Assembly: GCA_903875215.1 (NCBI GenBank) | Contig: CAIQVH010000031.1 | Coordinates: forward strand, 1-64,000 | Direction: 5' to 3' | From: an uncultured Anaerolineae bacterium | GTDB lineage: Bacteria; Chloroflexota; Anaerolineae; Anaerolineales; Villigracilaceae | DNA: 64,000 nucleotides | Shown: positions 8,023-17,175 of the stretch, one piece after another | Layout of the letters: each line of letters begins with the position of its first letter | Numbering within the stretch: position 1 is the first letter of the stretch | Made by a program: the position numbers and the translations under genes | The notes under the pieces: model-generated | The model's input: the letters and a program-made list of their open reading frames with translations, nothing else | Database searches by the model: none | What the model was told of the DNA's origin: nothing

Positions 8023-9036
8023 TCAGGCCTGGCGGCTGAGCAGTTTTTCGGCCAGCGCAAAGAGTGTCATGCCGGCTTCGCCTTGCGGGTCGGCGGTACG
8101 CAGGCTGGTGAGCGCCAGGTCGGTCATCTGTCGGGCGGCATCGTAGGTGTAAGTGTAGGCCGATTCGCGCGTCAGCAGGTCGGCGAGCTGTTGGACTTCA
8201 GCGGGCAAGACCGGTCCCTGCGCCCAGCGGGCTGCGAACTGTCCATTTTTGCTCAAGCCCACCAGCACGGGCAGCGAGTTTTTGCCCTCCACCAGGTCGG
8301 AGGCGGAGGATTTTCCGGTCAGGGCTTCGTTGCCCCAGATGCCGAGGATGTCGTCCTGAACCTGGAAGGCCAGGCCGAGATAATGGCCGAAGGAGCGGTA
8401 GGCGGCCAGGGTGTCTTCGTCTGCCCCGCCGAGCAGGGCGCCGATGGTGACGCAGGCTTCGAGTAGGGCGGCAGTTTTTCCGCCGACCATCGGCCAGTAG
8501 TCTTCGATCTGCAGGTCGGTGCGGCCCTGGTAAGACATGTCGAGGTATTGGCCGCGTGTCAGGTCTAGGCAGGTGGCGTGAAGAATTTCGGCGGCGCGCA
8601 GGACGGTGGCGGCGGGGTGAGACTGGCTCAGGTCGATCATGGCCTGGTTGGAAAGGACGAAGAGTGCGTCCCCGGCGTTGATGGCCATCGGCACGCCCCA
8701 TTTTACCCAGACCGTGGGGCGGCCGCGGCGTTTGTCGGAATTGTCCTGCACGTCATCGTGAACGAGTGAGAAGTTGTGCACCATTTCGACGGCGGCAGCG
8801 GCCGGCAGGGCTGCCTGCCAGTCGCGCCCGCAGGATGCAGCACAGAGCAGCACCAGCAATGGACGGATGCGTTTGCCGGTGGCCTCCGGCCCGGCGCCCT
8901 CGCCTGTCCAGCCCATGTGGTAGGTCAGCATTTCGTGAAAGGGGCGCGTGCGGGGTTGGTCGAGGCGCGCCACCTGGCGCATCAACTCAGTTTCTATGGC
9001 GGTCAGCATTTCGGCGAGCAGGTCACTCTGGTTCAT
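8023..9036 (-). CDS. Polyprenyl (geranylgeranyl-type) diphosphate synthase
   Basis: Chain-elongating trans-prenyltransferase, 337 residues. The first aspartate-rich motif is HDDVQDNSDKRRG (residues 93-105) and the second is FQVQDDILGIWG, together binding Mg-diphosphate of the allylic and homoallylic substrates. The bulky residues before the first motif do not fix chain length safely, so the product (GGPP or longer) is left open. No quinone or carotenoid gene is adjacent. A -10 box TATAAT on the minus strand at 9080-9085 lies 43 nt upstream of the ATG. Confidence 0.92.
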   Translation of the reverse strand: MNQSDLLAEMLTAIETELMRQVARLDQPRTRPFHEMLTYHMGWTGEGAGPEATGKRIRPLLVLLCAASCGRDWQAALPAAAAVEMVHNFSLVHDDVQDNSDKRRGRPTVWVKWGVPMAINAGDALFVLSNQAMIDLSQSHPAATVLRAAEILHATCLDLTRGQYLDMSYQGRTDLQIEDYWPMVGGKTAALLEACVTIGALLGGADEDTLAAYRSFGHYLGLAFQVQDDILGIWGNEALTGKSSASDLVEGKNSLPVLVGLSKNGQFAARWAQGPVLPAEVQQLADLLTRESAYTYTYDAARQMTDLALTSLRTADPQGEAGMTLFALAEKLLSRQA

Positions 9037-9079
9037 GGGTTTCTCCAGGCGGGCGGTTGGGGTGGCAGGATTTGCGGAA

Positions 9080-9085
9080 ATTATA
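9080..9085 (-). promoter_or_regulatory. -10 box for the prenyl synthase gene
   Basis: Minus-strand TATAAT preceded by TG-like extended context (GCTG). No convincing -35 box. It lies just downstream of the terminator of the upstream operon. Confidence 0.5.
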
Positions 9086-9112
9086 CAGCCTTTGCGTTCT
9101 GCGAACGCGGAG

Positions 9113-9144
9113 AAAAAATCCGCGCTGCGAGGCGCGGATTTTTT
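9113..9144. terminator. Bidirectional intrinsic terminator after the emfourin gene
   Basis: AAAAAATCCGCGC, a 6-nt loop, then GCGCGGATTTTTT: a 13-bp perfect stem with T runs on both strands. It ends the minus-strand M4 protease/emfourin operon. Confidence 0.9.
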
Positions 9145-9151
9145 ACTCGGC

Positions 9152-9460
9152 TCAGTGGCGCATGCGCGTGCGCGCCAACTGGTTGAGTTGTGCCAGGAGC
9201 TGGCGCAGGGTTTCAGGGGCGGCGCTGTCGGTTGTCTCTACGCTGCGCAGGCCGTGCCGGCCGTGAACGGTGATTCTGTAACTGAATTGGTCGGCGCCGG
9301 GGCGGGCGGGGAGAATTTGGGCGGGCAGTTCGTCGAAATCGGCCTCATCCAGCAGGTCGCGCAGGGTTTTGCTCTGCTCTTCGGGCAGGTCATCCAGGTC
9401 GAGTTCAAAGGAGATGCGCAAGCCGGCAAAACCGCCGCTGCGTTCGTAACCGATTTTCAT
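9152..9460 (-). CDS. Emfourin-like protease inhibitor
   Basis: 102-residue protein beginning MKIGYERSGGFAGLRIS, with the conserved FDELPAQ, GADQFSYRITV and RHGLRSVETTD stretches typical of emfourin, the cytosolic inhibitor of the M4 protease protealysin. ATG at 9460 is chosen because GGAGG sits 5 nt before it; the GTG at 9466 lies inside that ribosome site. It starts 2 nt after the stop of the protease gene, the same arrangement as in protealysin operons. The partner next door makes the assignment firm. Confidence 0.88.
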   Translation of the reverse strand: MKIGYERSGGFAGLRISFELDLDDLPEEQSKTLRDLLDEADFDELPAQILPARPGADQFSYRITVHGRHGLRSVETTDSAAPETLRQLLAQLNQLARTRMRH

Positions 9461-9462
9461 GG

Positions 9463-10641
9463 TCACCTCCCCGGGGTCAGCGTCACACCGATCGCTTTCA
9501 GGACGGCGGTCAGGCAGCCCTGACCGGGGGTTGGGATGGGAGTGGGGGTCGGTGTGGGGGGAACAGGGATGGGCTCTGCGGCTTGCACGCTCAGGCCGAC
9601 AGCCGCCCAGCCAGCCTGCACCGCCATTTGTTCCGGGCTGCCAGCGCCGTACAGGTCTGCGGCGGTCTGGAAGGTCAGATCTGCCGCGTTTTGGAAGTTG
9701 GAATTGCGGCTGAGCTTGTCGCGCAGAGTCACATACCAGATTTTTCCGGCTTTTTCCCAGGCGTAGCCGCCAATTTGCACCGCAGTGACGTAAAAAGCGT
9801 GGTTCGGTATGCCGGAGTTGATATGAACGCCGCCGTTATCCTCTGATGTGTTGACGTAATCTTGCATGTGCGCTGGTTGAGGATCCCGGCCCAGCATCGG
9901 ATCGTTGTAGGCGGTTCCGGGAGCTTTCATGGAGCGGATGCCGGCTCCATTGACATTGGCGGTGAACAACCCCTCGCCAATGATCCAATCGGCGCTGGCG
10001 GCGCTTTGCTGAGACTGGTACTGCTTGACGAGCGACCCAAACACATCCGAAAAGGATTCGTTCAGCGCGCCAGACTGGCCAACATAGTCCAGCCGGGCTT
10101 CGTGTTCGGTCACGCCGTGGGCCAGTTCATGGCCGATCACGTCGATGGCGATGGTAAAACGGTTGAACAGGCGCTGGGCGACTGGCAGGTCTTCGTCGCC
10201 ATCCCCGTAGACCATCTGCTGGCCGTTCCAGAAGGCATTGTCGTACCCCTTGTCAAAGTGCACGGTCGAATTCAACGCCATGCCATTGTCATCAATCGAG
10301 TTGCGGCCATAGATGTTGTAAAACAGGTCAAACGTCGCGCCCGAACCGTTATAGGCTTCATTGACCGCCGGGTCACTAGAGGCCGGGCCGCCCTCCTGCC
10401 GCACCACGACGCCGGGCAATCCGGTTCCCATGCGGGCATCATAGATGGTCCTGGTCTTGCCCGGCGCGCCGGTCAGACCCAGCAGGTTGCCAAGTTCCCG
10501 CATGGCCAGGCGCTGCCCGCGGAATTGCTCCGAGGTGAAAAGGGTGCGCTGTGCAAAATCGCGCTGTTGGTCCGAGCCATTGGCGATGATTTCTTGCAGT
10601 ATATGGGGCGGCAAAATGCAAAAGATCGAATGACGGTGCAT
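9463..10641 (-). CDS. M4 metallopeptidase, protealysin-like
   Basis: Zinc endopeptidase, 392 residues. It starts with a short protealysin-type propeptide (HRHSIFCILPPHILQEI, residues about 2-18, continuing to ~50) and has no signal peptide, so it may act in the cytoplasm or leave by a non-classical route. The zinc site is HELAH (171-175) plus Glu in GALNESFSDV (195), and the catalytic His lies in GGVHINSGIPNHAFY. A Pro/Thr linker (VPPTPTPTPIPTPG) and a 20-residue tail close the protein. ATG at 10641 follows AAAGGAA. The inhibitor gene follows 2 nt later. Confidence 0.92.
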   Translation of the reverse strand: MHRHSIFCILPPHILQEIIANGSDQQRDFAQRTLFTSEQFRGQRLAMRELGNLLGLTGAPGKTRTIYDARMGTGLPGVVVRQEGGPASSDPAVNEAYNGSGATFDLFYNIYGRNSIDDNGMALNSTVHFDKGYDNAFWNGQQMVYGDGDEDLPVAQRLFNRFTIAIDVIGHELAHGVTEHEARLDYVGQSGALNESFSDVFGSLVKQYQSQQSAASADWIIGEGLFTANVNGAGIRSMKAPGTAYNDPMLGRDPQPAHMQDYVNTSEDNGGVHINSGIPNHAFYVTAVQIGGYAWEKAGKIWYVTLRDKLSRNSNFQNAADLTFQTAADLYGAGSPEQMAVQAGWAAVGLSVQAAEPIPVPPTPTPTPIPTPGQGCLTAVLKAIGVTLTPGR

Positions 10642-10702
10642 AACGGTTCCTTTCTCGCCAAGGCGAGGCCTGATTTCAGTATACGAGACTGGCGGGCCGA
10701 AT

Positions 10703-11620
10703 TCAATAGCCGCGCTCGAAATCGACACAATACCACAGCGCTGACCCGGCCACATAGCGGGCGTAATTTTCGATAAAGATTTTGCTGATTTCCAGCGGAA
10801 AACTCGGCGCGGAGGTATGGAATGTCAGGAGCAGATTCTTTGTCTGCCAGAAGGGATGCTCCACCGGGAGCGGCTCCTCGGCGAAGACATCCAATACCGC
10901 ACCGGCCAGCGCTTCCGTTTCAAGCGCATGGATCAGGGCTGATTCATCCACCGCGCTGCCGCGCCCAACGTTAATGAACAGCGCCGAAGCGGGCAGCGCA
11001 GCCAGCAGATTTGCCCCGACCAGCTGCCGGGTGGCGGTCGTATTGGGCAGCACGCTGACGAGATAATCGAGCCCCGCCGCAAAGCGCAGCAGGTCGGGGC
11101 CGTGAAAATATTGGTCAACCTGCGGGCAGGTTTCGCTGAGGCGTGTGAACCCGCGCACGGTCATCCCAAAGAATTTTGCCGTGCGGGCCAGCTCCGCGCC
11201 AATCGAGCCAACGCCGAGCAAGCCGAGGGTTTTACCGCGCAGGGTGCCGGTTGGGCTGGCGTCCCAGGTGCGGCGCAATTGCGCGGCCAGCCGCGGCAGC
11301 ATTTTACGCTCGTGCAGCAGCAGGTAGCCGAAGACGTATTCCGACATCAGCCCGCCGAAGACGCCGCGCGCGTTCGTCAACTGGTAATCGCGTCGCAGGT
11401 CGGGATTCAGCAGTGGTTCAACGCCCGCCCAGGTGGATTGGGCCCACTGCAGAGCGGTCAGCTGCGGCAGGGCGGCGCAAATCAGGTTGGGTTCGCCGAA
11501 TACGATTTCCGCCTCCGAAAAATGATCGGGAGGCAGAATTTCCAGCCCGGGCAGGCGGGCGGCTTCCACATGGCGGCGATATTCCGCGGCATTCCTGGAG
11601 AGAATCAGCAGGGTGGGCAT
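10703..11620 (-). CDS. D-2-hydroxyacid dehydrogenase family protein
   Basis: 305-residue NAD-dependent oxidoreductase. The Rossmann motif LLGVGSIGAEL, NVGRGSAVDESAL, the acid-rich DVFAEEPLPVEHPFW and a His in TFHTSAPSFP match the family that interconverts 2-keto and D-2-hydroxy acids. Substrate cannot be told. It lies 13 nt after the MFS transporter stop and 61 nt before the M4 protease, in one minus-strand run. Confidence 0.87.
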   Translation of the reverse strand: MPTLLILSRNAAEYRRHVEAARLPGLEILPPDHFSEAEIVFGEPNLICAALPQLTALQWAQSTWAGVEPLLNPDLRRDYQLTNARGVFGGLMSEYVFGYLLLHERKMLPRLAAQLRRTWDASPTGTLRGKTLGLLGVGSIGAELARTAKFFGMTVRGFTRLSETCPQVDQYFHGPDLLRFAAGLDYLVSVLPNTTATRQLVGANLLAALPASALFINVGRGSAVDESALIHALETEALAGAVLDVFAEEPLPVEHPFWQTKNLLLTFHTSAPSFPLEISKIFIENYARYVAGSALWYCVDFERGY

Positions 11621-11633
11621 GTGGGCGGGTGGC

Positions 11634-12848
11634 TCAAGCCGGCTGGTTGTAGTGCGGGTCTTTCATCTGCGTGATTAACAGGGCGCTGATCACCAGCAAA
11701 CCAATGGCCAGCAGCAGCGCCGGGGTGAAGGAGCCATTGGCGGTCATCAGTGCTTCCATTATGTAGACGAATACCACCGAAGCCTGGCCGAACAGCTGCA
11801 TCAGGCCGTTGGAGGTGCCTTCCGGCGTCGGGTAGGTCACTTCGGCGGCATACTGCATCCCGATTGGCATGGCGCTGACCAGGAAGAACCCCAGCACGAA
11901 GGCGGAGGCGAACAGCAGTCCGGCGCTGGTTGCGAAGGTCAGGCCGGCCAAACCGGGAATTGCGCCCAGGAAGGCGACGTAGAGATAGCGCTGGCGTTTG
12001 CGTTGTTTGTCTGAAAGGGCTGGCAGCAGGATGGCCCCAAACACGCCGCCCAGGATCATCAGTGCGCCGACTGTGCCGGCATCGTTCGGGCTAAATCCGC
12101 GCGGGCGGATGATGGTCTCTACCCAGGTGGTCAGGCCATTGAAAATCCCCAGGCCGACAAAAGAAATGGCCAGGTCGAACCAGAAGGCGCGGATGGTCAG
12201 GGCTTGTTTCAGCCCGTCAAGCATCAGGGCGCGTACTTCCTGCCCGGGAGGGCAGGGCGGCGTGGGTGGATTTTCGCGCGCCAGCACGAGGAACAGCAGC
12301 GCGGAGAGGGCGGCAAAGCCGCCATACAGCAGCTGGATGGCGGGAATGGACATGCTTTCAATCAACATGGGCGTGCAGACCATTCCCAGCGCTGTGCCGA
12401 CCAGGCTGCCGAGGGTGACGACGCCCACCGCGGTGGCGCGTTCTTCCAGCGCGAACCAGTTGGCCGGGACTTTGGTCCAGGCGTTGAGCAGGAAGGGCTG
12501 CGCGGCCGCCAGTCCGAAGGTGCTCCACAGCACCAGGAGATAGTTGGCGCCGGCCAGGCCGCGCAGGATGCCGAAGAAGCCCATCAGGATCGCGCCGAGG
12601 CTGACCGCCGGGCGGAAGCCGTAGGTGTCAATCATCCACGAAACCGGCAGAGAGAGCGGGATGAAGGCGATCATGAAGGACATGGAGAGCATCCCAATTT
12701 GCAGGTCGCTGACCCCATAAAATTTGGCTGCCAGGCCGGTGATGGGAGCGTACCCAATCCACAAGGTCTGGATGGTGATGTTGATGAACATGAAGACTGC
12801 CAGCACCACCCAGCGGTATGGGTAGAGTTTATATTCGGTCTGGGCCAT
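11634..12848 (-). CDS. MFS transporter
   Basis: 404-residue integral membrane protein with about twelve helices in two halves; the loop between helices 2 and 3 reads WMIDTYGFRPAVSLG, the usual MFS motif A region in a modified form. The second half has LPALSDKQRKRQR at the equivalent loop. ATG at 12848 follows GAGGAT; upstream in-frame ATGs give a non-membrane extension and are rejected. Substrate unknown. The gene order with a hydroxyacid dehydrogenase hints at a carboxylate, which is only a guess. Confidence 0.85.
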   Translation of the reverse strand: MAQTEYKLYPYRWVVLAVFMFINITIQTLWIGYAPITGLAAKFYGVSDLQIGMLSMSFMIAFIPLSLPVSWMIDTYGFRPAVSLGAILMGFFGILRGLAGANYLLVLWSTFGLAAAQPFLLNAWTKVPANWFALEERATAVGVVTLGSLVGTALGMVCTPMLIESMSIPAIQLLYGGFAALSALLFLVLARENPPTPPCPPGQEVRALMLDGLKQALTIRAFWFDLAISFVGLGIFNGLTTWVETIIRPRGFSPNDAGTVGALMILGGVFGAILLPALSDKQRKRQRYLYVAFLGAIPGLAGLTFATSAGLLFASAFVLGFFLVSAMPIGMQYAAEVTYPTPEGTSNGLMQLFGQASVVFVYIMEALMTANGSFTPALLLAIGLLVISALLITQMKDPHYNQPA

Positions 12849-13060
12849 GAGATCCTCGTTTCTGCGAGATGGGTGGAAAACCGCGAATTGCCAACGAGCT
12901 GGCAGGCGGAGCGAGCGTGGCGGGTTGGGGCAATCAGAAAGTGTGCCCATTATTCTCCACACTCTGCCCGGTGTCAAGCCTGTGCGCGGGCTTAGTTTAT
13001 TTCATGTACGATCCCTCCTTTTTGCCTTGTTTCCGGGAAAATGTTGTAAAATCCTTCCTT

Positions 13061-14476
13061 ATGAAACCCTTGCGTGTTCTTTTTCTTGCTTCGGAGGCGG
13101 ACCCCTTCATCAAGGTCGGCGGCCTGGGAGATGTGGCCGGGTCGCTGCCGTATGCTTTACAGGCCCTCGGACCCGAAATTGACGTCCGCCTGGTCATCCC
13201 CTTCCATGCCGGCATCCGCGCCGAAGGGTTGACCCTGATCCGCGAAACAGTCTTCACCATCCCGCGCGACGGGCGCGATGTGCCGGCGCAAGTATTTCGC
13301 ACGGAAGTCAAAGGTCTGCCGGTCTACCTGATTTCCGGCGCGCCGGTAACCGGATCGCTCAAAGTGTATGACCCCAACCCGCTTGCCGATGGAGAAAAAT
13401 ACGTCTTTTTCTCCATCGCCGCCCTGGAAATGGCCCGGCACATGGACTGGCGCCCCGATATCGTGCATGCCAACGACTGGCATACCGCCCCAGCCATCCA
13501 CTCCGTGCGCCTGAGACAGTCCGACCCATTCTGGGCCGGTGTCCGGACGGTTTTTTCTGTTCACAACCTGGGTTACATGGGTTCCGAGGCCGAAGCCGCT
13601 CTGCTGGCCTACGGTTTGCCACCTGTTACTGAGCCGCTCCTGCCCGAGTGGGCTCGACGTCAACCGATGGGCCAGGCCCTGTGGGCTGCCGACCAAATCG
13701 TCGCCGTCTCGCCCTCCTACGCCGAAGAAATTCAGACCCCGGAATATGGATACGGCCTCGAAAACTACCTCCAAACTCAGCGCCAGAAGGTCACCGGCAT
13801 CGTCAATGGCATTGACAATGCCCTCTGGAATCCAGCCAGCGATTCAGCCCTCGCAACGACTTTCACTTTCGAAACCCTGGCCGCACGCACTCAAAACAAA
13901 ACCAGTTTGCAGGCACAATTCGGTCTGACAGAACAACCCGGCGCACCCCTGCTGGCCATGATCACCCGCTTTGATTTTCAGAAAGGCGTGGACATTGCCC
14001 TGAATGCCCTGCGTATGGTCACTGACCTGCCCTGGCAGGCCATCCTGCTCGGCACCGGCAACGCCGCGCTCGAAGCCGCTGCGCGCCAGCTCGAAGCCGA
14101 TTTTCCACACCGGGTAGCCGCTGTCATCCGCTTCGACGCCAAAATCTCGCGCCAGATTTACGGCGCTGCCGACATCTTCCTCATGCCCTCGCGCTACGAG
14201 CCCTGCGGCCTGGCCCAGATGATTGCCATGCGTTACGGCGCCATCCCGCTGGCGCGCGCCACTGGCGGCTTGCGTGACACCATTGCCGACCGGCGCACTG
14301 GCTTCCTCTTCACCGACGCCTCCCCGGCAGTGATGGCAGCCACCTTTCGGCGCACCCTGCAAGCCTATCAATCGCCAGAAACCTGGCAGAGCATTCAACA
14401 AGCTGCCATGGAAGAAGATTTTTCCTGGGAAAAATCAGCCCGGCAGTATGTCAACCTGTACAAATCCCTAAAATAA
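13061..14476 (+). CDS. glgA: Glycogen synthase (ADP/NDP-glucose type, GT5)
   Basis: Transfers glucose from a nucleotide sugar to a growing alpha-1,4-glucan. The 471-residue protein begins MKPLRVLFLASEADPF, followed by the substrate-binding KVGGLGDVAGSLP (residues about 18-30), the HANDWHTA stretch, and the C-terminal PSRYEPCGLAQMIAMRYG with the catalytic Glu, plus GGLRDT. ATG at 13061 matches the family start; an in-frame upstream start at 12869 would be spurious. No ribosome site is seen and TAAAAT lies 8 nt before the ATG, so translation may be leaderless. It is followed 18 nt later by malQ. Confidence 0.94.
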   Translation: MKPLRVLFLASEADPFIKVGGLGDVAGSLPYALQALGPEIDVRLVIPFHAGIRAEGLTLIRETVFTIPRDGRDVPAQVFRTEVKGLPVYLISGAPVTGSLKVYDPNPLADGEKYVFFSIAALEMARHMDWRPDIVHANDWHTAPAIHSVRLRQSDPFWAGVRTVFSVHNLGYMGSEAEAALLAYGLPPVTEPLLPEWARRQPMGQALWAADQIVAVSPSYAEEIQTPEYGYGLENYLQTQRQKVTGIVNGIDNALWNPASDSALATTFTFETLAARTQNKTSLQAQFGLTEQPGAPLLAMITRFDFQKGVDIALNALRMVTDLPWQAILLGTGNAALEAAARQLEADFPHRVAAVIRFDAKISRQIYGAADIFLMPSRYEPCGLAQMIAMRYGAIPLARATGGLRDTIADRRTGFLFTDASPAVMAATFRRTLQAYQSPETWQSIQQAAMEEDFSWEKSARQYVNLYKSLK

Positions 14477-14494
14477 GACCCTTCCCAACCTCCT

Positions 14495-15979
14495 ATGACC
14501 TTTCAACGCTGCTCCGGCATCCTCCTGCACCCCTCCAGCCTGCCTGGCCCCTACGGCATCGGCGATCTTGGCCCTGCCGCCTACCGCTTCATCGATTACC
14601 TTGCCGAAACCGGCTGCAAACTCTGGCAGGTTCTCCCGCTTGGCCCCACCGGCTACGGTGATTCACCCTACCAGTGCTTCTCAGCCTTCGCCGGGAACCC
14701 TTACCTGGTCAGCCCCGACCTGCTCATCCAGGACGGCTTGCTGACCGGCGACGACCTGGCTGGCATGCCGGCCTTCCCCGAAAACCGCGTCGATTTTGGC
14801 TTGATTTTCAACTGGAAGCCTGCCCTGCTCGACAAAGCCTGCGCGCGCTTTGAATCTCTCCCGACCGGCCCGCTTCACGACGAGTTTGCCGCCTACCGCT
14901 TAAGTAACGCCTCCTGGCTGGAAGATTTCACCCTGTTCATGGCCATCAAAGACGCCAACGACGGCCGGGCCTGGACGGAGTGGCCCAGCCCCCTGCGCAC
15001 GCGCCAGCCCGCCGCTCTGGCCGCCGCCCGCGAGTCGTTTGCCAGCGCCATCCTCCGCCATGAATTCCGCCAGTTTCTCTTCTCCCGCCAATGGCAAGCC
15101 TTGCGGAATTATGCCCACGGAAAAGGCCTGCAAATCATCGGCGATATTCCCATTTTTGTTGCCATGGATTCCTCGGATGCCTGGTCGCATCCAGAATTGT
15201 TCTACCTTGACGAAGCAGGAAAACCGACCGTCGTGGCGGGTGTCCCACCCGATTACTTCTCGCCGACCGGCCAGTTGTGGGGCAATCCGCTCTATCGCTG
15301 GGATCTGCATCAATCCACCGGCTATCAATGGTGGATTGAACGCATTCGTGCCACACTCCGCACAGTCGATATCGTCCGGATTGACCACTTCCGCGGATTT
15401 GCCGGCTACTGGGAAATTCCCGGCGACGCGCCGACCGCCGAGCGTGGACGCTGGGTTCCCGGCCCAGGTCTGGAGCTATTCACTGCCATTCGCGGCGCGT
15501 TGGGCGAGCTGCCGATCATAGCCGAAGACCTGGGCGAAATCACGCCCGATGTGATCGAACTGCGCGATATGCTCGGTTTGCCCGGCATGAAGATCTACCA
15601 GTTTGGTTTTTCAGGGCCGGATAACCCTTTCCTGCCGCACCACTATCCCCGCAACTGCATCGTTTATACCGGTACGCATGATAACGACACTGCCTGGGGT
15701 TGGTACCACACCGCTCCCGCACACGAAGTGGATTTTGCTCGTCGATATCTAAACGTGGATGGCAGCGATTTTGCCTGGGACATGATTCGCTCAGCCTGGG
15801 CTTCGGTGGCTGTTTTTGCGCTTGCGCCTTTACAGGATTTACTGAACCTGGGCAGCGAGGCACGGATGAATTTTCCCGGCAAAATGGGCGGTTTCTGGGC
15901 TTGGCGCATGCCCCCCGCCAGTCTGGAAGATGATTTGAAATGGCGGATCAAGGGGTTGAACTATCTTTACGAACGATAA
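14495..15979 (+). CDS. malQ: 4-alpha-glucanotransferase (amylomaltase, GH77)
   Basis: Disproportionates alpha-1,4-glucans; 494 residues, the family's usual size. Hallmarks in order: LLHPSSLPGPYGIGDLG, WQVLPLGPTGYGDSPYQ, VRIDHFRGFAGYW with the catalytic nucleophile Asp, IAEDLGEI with the acid/base Glu, and YTGTHDNDT. It forms an operon with glgA, so together they build and remodel storage glucan. Confidence 0.95.
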   Translation: MTFQRCSGILLHPSSLPGPYGIGDLGPAAYRFIDYLAETGCKLWQVLPLGPTGYGDSPYQCFSAFAGNPYLVSPDLLIQDGLLTGDDLAGMPAFPENRVDFGLIFNWKPALLDKACARFESLPTGPLHDEFAAYRLSNASWLEDFTLFMAIKDANDGRAWTEWPSPLRTRQPAALAAARESFASAILRHEFRQFLFSRQWQALRNYAHGKGLQIIGDIPIFVAMDSSDAWSHPELFYLDEAGKPTVVAGVPPDYFSPTGQLWGNPLYRWDLHQSTGYQWWIERIRATLRTVDIVRIDHFRGFAGYWEIPGDAPTAERGRWVPGPGLELFTAIRGALGELPIIAEDLGEITPDVIELRDMLGLPGMKIYQFGFSGPDNPFLPHHYPRNCIVYTGTHDNDTAWGWYHTAPAHEVDFARRYLNVDGSDFAWDMIRSAWASVAVFALAPLQDLLNLGSEARMNFPGKMGGFWAWRMPPASLEDDLKWRIKGLNYLYER

Positions 15980-16027
15980 GTAAGAAGCAGTCCCCGACAT
16001 TGTTATGAAGGGGACTGCTTCTTACTT
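15978..16027. terminator. 18-bp perfect inverted repeat between convergent genes
   Basis: AAGTAAGAAGCAGTCCCC (15978-15995), a 14-nt loop, then its exact complement (16010-16027). It starts inside the malQ stop codon and precedes the stop of the convergent transporter gene. It has no T run beyond TTT on the plus strand, so it may be a hairpin element rather than a classical terminator. Confidence 0.65.
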
Positions 16028-16044
16028 TGGGATGTCGCTTTTTT

Positions 16045-16971
16045 TTATTTGCTTTCCTGCGCCGCGAAATAGATGCCGGCCAAGATCAGCAGCCCGCCAA
16101 AGATTTCAAGCGCAGAGGGGGTTTCGCTCAAGATGAGATATGCCAGCAAGGTGGAGCCGATCGGTTCGCCCAGCAGAGTCACCGCGACGAAGGAGGCCGG
16201 CAGGTAGCGCAGAGCCCAATTAAACGTGGAATGTCCCAGCAGCTGCGGCACAAGTGCCAACAGCGCCAACCAAAGGTAGGAAATAGGCGCATATCCGAAG
16301 GGGGTTTCTCCTGAAGCCAGCATCAACACAATCAGTGCCAGCGCAGCCATGCCATACACGATGAAAATATAGGGGATGAGCGAGGTCTGGGCCCGCAGGC
16401 GGCGCCCAATCAGCAGGTATCCGGCCCCCATCCAGGCCCCAGCCAGGGCCAGAAAATTGCCCCACAGGGTTTTGCCCTGCAGGAATTCTGCGCTGGGCGG
16501 GCAGATCAGACCGTTCTGCCAGGAACAGGTGTTGCTCAGCCCTACGACTACTCCGCCCAGCAGGGCCAACGCCAGCCCCAGGATTGTCATCCGCGTGATT
16601 GATTCGCGCAATACCAGCGGCGAAAGCAGTGCCACCCACAGCGGAGTGGTACTGACCAGGACCACCGAGCTGGCCACCGAGGTGTATTCCAGGGAGGTAA
16701 TCCATGTGGCGAAGTGCAGGGACAGGAATATTCCTGCAAGCAGACCCAGCCCCAGATCGTGGCGAGAAAGGCGGGTGAGTTCATCCCGGTGGCGGGTCAG
16801 CGCAACCGGTGCGAGCAACAGCGCAGCCAGAGTCAGGCGTACGGCGGCAATGACCAGCGAAGGCACATCTGTCTGGGCGTAGCGGATGAAGATCGCAGCC
16901 GTGGAGACAGCCAGTACTCCGCCGGTAATGGCGAGAAAAAACAAAGCCGGGTTGCGGTGAGTGGTGTTCAC
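16045..16971 (-). CDS. EamA/DMT-family transporter
   Basis: 308-residue membrane protein with ten predicted helices in two EamA repeats (first ends near PLVLRES, second covers YIFIVYGMAALAL to the end with LLGEPIGSTLLAYLILSE). Members export or import small metabolites; substrate unknown. GTG at 16971 is chosen because AAAGGAA lies 5-6 nt upstream; a more distal ATG adds 14 hydrophilic residues. The second repeat has the typical GEP motif. Confidence 0.87.
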   Translation of the reverse strand: MNTTHRNPALFFLAITGGVLAVSTAAIFIRYAQTDVPSLVIAAVRLTLAALLLAPVALTRHRDELTRLSRHDLGLGLLAGIFLSLHFATWITSLEYTSVASSVVLVSTTPLWVALLSPLVLRESITRMTILGLALALLGGVVVGLSNTCSWQNGLICPPSAEFLQGKTLWGNFLALAGAWMGAGYLLIGRRLRAQTSLIPYIFIVYGMAALALIVLMLASGETPFGYAPISYLWLALLALVPQLLGHSTFNWALRYLPASFVAVTLLGEPIGSTLLAYLILSETPSALEIFGGLLILAGIYFAAQESK

Positions 16972-17081
16972 GCGATTCCTTTTTGGGGCAGGGGGTGAGT
17001 GCCCGGGTTCCACAATCCGGGGTGACCCGGCCGGGTGAGGTAATCACCCACATTGACGATGAAAATCATCCGAATAGATGC

Positions 17082-17110
17082 TTGACTTGCCTTCTACGCC
17101 GGGCTAGAAT
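17082..17110 (+). promoter_or_regulatory. Sigma-70 promoter of the superoxide dismutase gene
   Basis: TTGACT (17082-17087), 17 nt, TAGAAT (17105-17110). Start expected near 17117, about 60 nt before the ATG. Confidence 0.75.
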
Positions 17111-17175
17111 CTGGTCGTAATCCTAAAGCACGCCTGTTGTTCCGTCAACCCTAAATATTCAACCCGGAGACCCCT

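Noticed and set aside
9463..9580. Simple-sequence repeat (PTPTPTP coding)
   Set aside because: It is a normal Pro/Thr linker of the protease, similar to linkers in several other secreted proteins here.
9862..10776. Plus-strand frame opposite the M4 protease
   Set aside because: The minus strand encodes an intact zinc protease; the plus frame shows no family motif.
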